From Candidatus Levybacteria bacterium RIFCSPLOWO2_12_FULL_37_14 (GTDB lineage: Bacteria; Patescibacteriota; Microgenomatia; Levybacterales; UBA12049), in assembly GCA_001782645.1 (NCBI GenBank), contig MFPH01000023.1:1-6408 (forward strand): 6,408 nucleotides of DNA, written 5' to 3'. The position numbers and the translations under genes were made by a program. The notes below the pieces were generated by a model, which had not been told where the DNA came from, made no database searches, and saw only the letters and a list, made by a program, of their open reading frames with translations. The stretch's first letter is position 1. Each line of letters begins with the position of its first letter. Positions 5,548 to 6,408 of the stretch are shown one piece after another.

Positions 5548-5684
5548 ATGCCACTTCGCAATCATTTTTTATAATTTGGCATATGCCTACCGTAGCTTTC
5601 AAAATGAGAATCAGGATGTAAAATTGCTCAATTTATTAAGATGATTGCTTCGTTAGGCATTATACTTATTTGCATTTTGAAAGC
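5548..5684 (+). other. Structured intergenic region with interleaved long-range inverted repeats (candidate RNA element)
   Basis: The 169-base gap between the DUF3048 and winged-helix genes contains several complementary segments. GCTTTCAAAATG (5595-5606) pairs perfectly over 12 bases with 5673-5684. ATGCCTACCG (5583-5592) pairs with CGTTAGGCAT (5651-5660) with one mismatch. As an alternative, ATGCC plus GCAATCAT (5548-5552 and 5558-5565) pair with ATGATTGC and GGCAT (5641-5648 and 5656-5660). GGCATATGCC (5578-5587) is a palindrome. The arms are interleaved rather than nested, giving a pseudoknot order. Only the 12-base pair is clearly beyond chance on its own. It may be a small RNA, a 5' regulatory element or DNA-level regulator sites; no known RNA family is recognised. 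Confidence 0.35.
5570..5575 (+). promoter_or_regulatory. Possible -10 box (TATAAT) for a transcript beginning in the 5545-5713 gap
   Basis: A perfect TATAAT lies seven bases before an ATG at 5583, which opens a 12-codon frame ending at 5621 (MPTVAFKMRIRM). The predicted transcription start falls at or next to this ATG and at the first base of the structured region. No acceptable -35 hexamer is present at 16-18 bases upstream, so the call rests on the -10 box alone in an A+T-rich sequence. Confidence 0.35.
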
Positions 5685-5699
5685 AGAGGGGTATATAAT
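5670..5699 (+). promoter_or_regulatory. Promoter of the winged-helix/nucleotidyltransferase gene
   Basis: TTGCAT (5670-5675, four of six bases of the -35 consensus) is followed after 18 bases by a perfect TATAAT (5694-5699). Transcription would start near base 5706, about eight bases before the ATG at 5714. The right arm of the 12-base inverted repeat (5673-5684) overlaps the -35 box and spacer, so a protein or structure at that repeat could affect this promoter. Confidence 0.65.
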
Positions 5700-5713
5700 C
5701 AGGGCAAGAATTT

Positions 5714-6289
5714 ATGTTAGCTGATTTAATTACGTCTCAATCCAGAATAAAGCTTCTGAATGTTTTGTTGGCACAGCCTTCGGAAATGTTCCATGTTAGA
5801 GAATTAGTGAGAAGGACCGGAGACGAAATCAACGCGGTAAGACGTGAATTATTGTTTTTGGAAAAAAAAGGAATTTTAACTCGGGAACCCCGCGCCAACA
5901 GAGTATATTATTCATTATCTAAAAATTATCCTTTTTATTTTGATCTGTTAAGAATGGGTGCGAAAGTAACAGGTTTGGGAGACGCAATATTAAAAAACCG
6001 CATTAAGGTTGGTAAAGTAAAATATGCGATGTTCTCAGGAAAATTTGCAAGAAGAATGGAAAAAAGACCGACAGATGTTGATTTTATCATTGTTGGGACA
6101 ATTGTGTTGCCGGAATTAGCGGTTTTAATAAGGGATGAGGAGAAAAGATTGGGAAGAGAGATAAACTATACAGTGATGACTGAAGAAGAATTTTCATTCA
6201 GAAAGAAAAAAAGAGACCCATTCATACTGTCTGTTCTCTTAGGGTCCAGAGTTATGCTCTATGGGGACGAGGAAAGCATGCTGGCATGA
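5714..6289 (+). CDS. Winged-helix DNA-binding domain fused to a nucleotidyltransferase-like (MNT) domain
   Basis: This 191-residue protein starts with an ArsR-like winged helix-turn-helix (about 6-70): SQSRIKLLNVLLAQP, a recognition helix around EINAVRRELLFLEKKGIL (38-55), and a wing ending NRVYYSLSKNYP. Residues 100-190 resemble a small nucleotidyltransferase domain of the polymerase beta superfamily. It contains YAMFSGKFARR (104-114), the metal-binding pair D121-V-D123 in PTDVDFIIVG, and the late block GREINYTVMTEEEF. The usual GS of this fold is GK here (109-110), so activity may be altered or lost. By family knowledge these proteins are probably DNA-binding regulators or MNT-type enzymes; the target is unknown. 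No HEPN toxin partner is adjacent, which argues against a MNT-HEPN toxin-antitoxin pair. Its stop overlaps the next start (ATGA, 6286-6289), so the two genes are translationally coupled. Confidence 0.85.
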   Translation: MLADLITSQSRIKLLNVLLAQPSEMFHVRELVRRTGDEINAVRRELLFLEKKGILTREPRANRVYYSLSKNYPFYFDLLRMGAKVTGLGDAILKNRIKVGKVKYAMFSGKFARRMEKRPTDVDFIIVGTIVLPELAVLIRDEEKRLGREINYTVMTEEEFSFRKKKRDPFILSVLLGSRVMLYGDEESMLA

Positions 6290-6408
6290 AAAAGAGTCCT
6301 CGAGCACTTCTTTGGCTTATTATTCTCCTAACAATTTTTTCGGTTTTAGTTAATTTGCCTAATTTGAGTAATCTTTCTTTAGGAAGATACAAGCTTAAAC
6401 TTCCCAAT
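6286..6408 (+). CDS. N-terminus of a membrane protein, probably preprotein translocase subunit SecD (3' end outside the window)
   Basis: Forty-one codons are visible, running to the last base of the window without a stop. They encode MKKSPRALLWLIILLTIFSV, then LVNLPNLSNLSLGRYKLKLPN. This is a short basic start, one membrane span (about 7-22) and then a turn rich in Asn, Leu and Pro. That opening resembles what I recall of SecD in Microgenomates bacteria, where the first span is followed by a short loop before the LGLDLQGG-type motif, but the diagnostic motif is beyond the window edge. SecD works with SecF and SecYEG in protein export across the membrane. The start overlaps the stop of the winged-helix gene by four bases, and GAGGAAAG (about 6268-6277) may serve as its ribosome binding site. 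If it is not SecD, all that can be said is that it is a membrane-anchored protein. Confidence 0.5.
   Translation, partial: MKKSPRALLWLIILLTIFSVLVNLPNLSNLSLGRYKLKLPN

Noticed and set aside
5247..5565. Two overlapping minus-strand open frames opposite the DUF3048 C-terminal domain
   Set aside because: They overlap each other in different frames, neither has family features, and the plus strand encodes an intact conserved domain.
5583..5621. Twelve-codon frame (MPTVAFKMRIRM) as a leader-peptide attenuator
   Set aside because: It has no run of a single amino acid and no terminator hairpin before the next gene, so there is too little to call a gene; it is kept only as part of the structured-region observation.
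3590..6289. Possible use of TGA as a glycine codon, as in some CPR lineages
   Set aside because: TGA ends the 87-residue gene, the DUF3048 gene and the winged-helix gene at the expected family lengths, and no in-frame TGA interrupts conserved domains.
5714..6289. MntA-type antitoxin of a MNT-HEPN toxin-antitoxin module
   Set aside because: No HEPN-like gene is adjacent on either side, the protein carries an N-terminal DNA-binding domain, and the downstream gene encodes a membrane protein.

Overview
This window looks like a piece of a candidate phyla radiation (Patescibacteria) genome, most likely from the Microgenomates side. The evidence is the A+T-rich, tightly packed sequence and the gene set: a DPM1-type glycosyltransferase fused to GtrA, an ArnT/PMT-like membrane glycosyltransferase with a DEGRD loop, DUF4446, DUF3048, a 47-residue DUF5679 zinc ribbon, and a winged-helix/nucleotidyltransferase protein. 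The lineage is inferred from protein style only. TAA, TAG and TGA all act as ordinary stops, which argues against the TGA=Gly code of Gracilibacteria and Absconditabacteria.

Bases 1-3367, plus strand, form a surface-sugar block. It opens with the 3' half of gmd (GDP-mannose 4,6-dehydratase). A 30-codon reading frame follows that may be the remnant of an SDR sugar epimerase. Next come a polyprenyl-phosphate sugar synthase fused to a GtrA membrane domain, and a large multi-pass GT-C glycosyltransferase. Together they fit a route from nucleotide sugar to lipid-linked sugar to a glycosylated envelope product. A perfect 28-bp palindrome lies across the first codons of the last gene. The block ends at a symmetrical hairpin terminator shared with the minus-strand genes.

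Bases 3422-3853, minus strand, carry a two-gene unit: an 87-residue single-span membrane protein, then the tiny DUF5679 zinc ribbon with a near-perfect Shine-Dalgarno sequence.

Bases 3854-3913 are a compact divergent promoter. Its two -35 hexamers are exact inverted copies of each other, and both predicted transcripts would start almost at the start codon.

Bases 3914-5544, plus strand, hold a DUF4446 membrane-anchored protein followed five bases later by a DUF3048 (YerB-like) membrane-anchored extracytoplasmic protein. Neither family has an established function.

Bases 5545-5713 form a gap with two TATAAT boxes and several long-range inverted repeats in interleaved (pseudoknot-like) order. 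This is the best candidate for an undescribed structured RNA or regulatory element here.

Bases 5714-6408, plus strand, encode a winged-helix/nucleotidyltransferase protein whose stop codon overlaps (ATGA) the start of a gene cut by the window edge. That gene begins with a membrane anchor resembling SecD of this lineage. I see no rRNA, tRNA, CRISPR array or insertion sequence.
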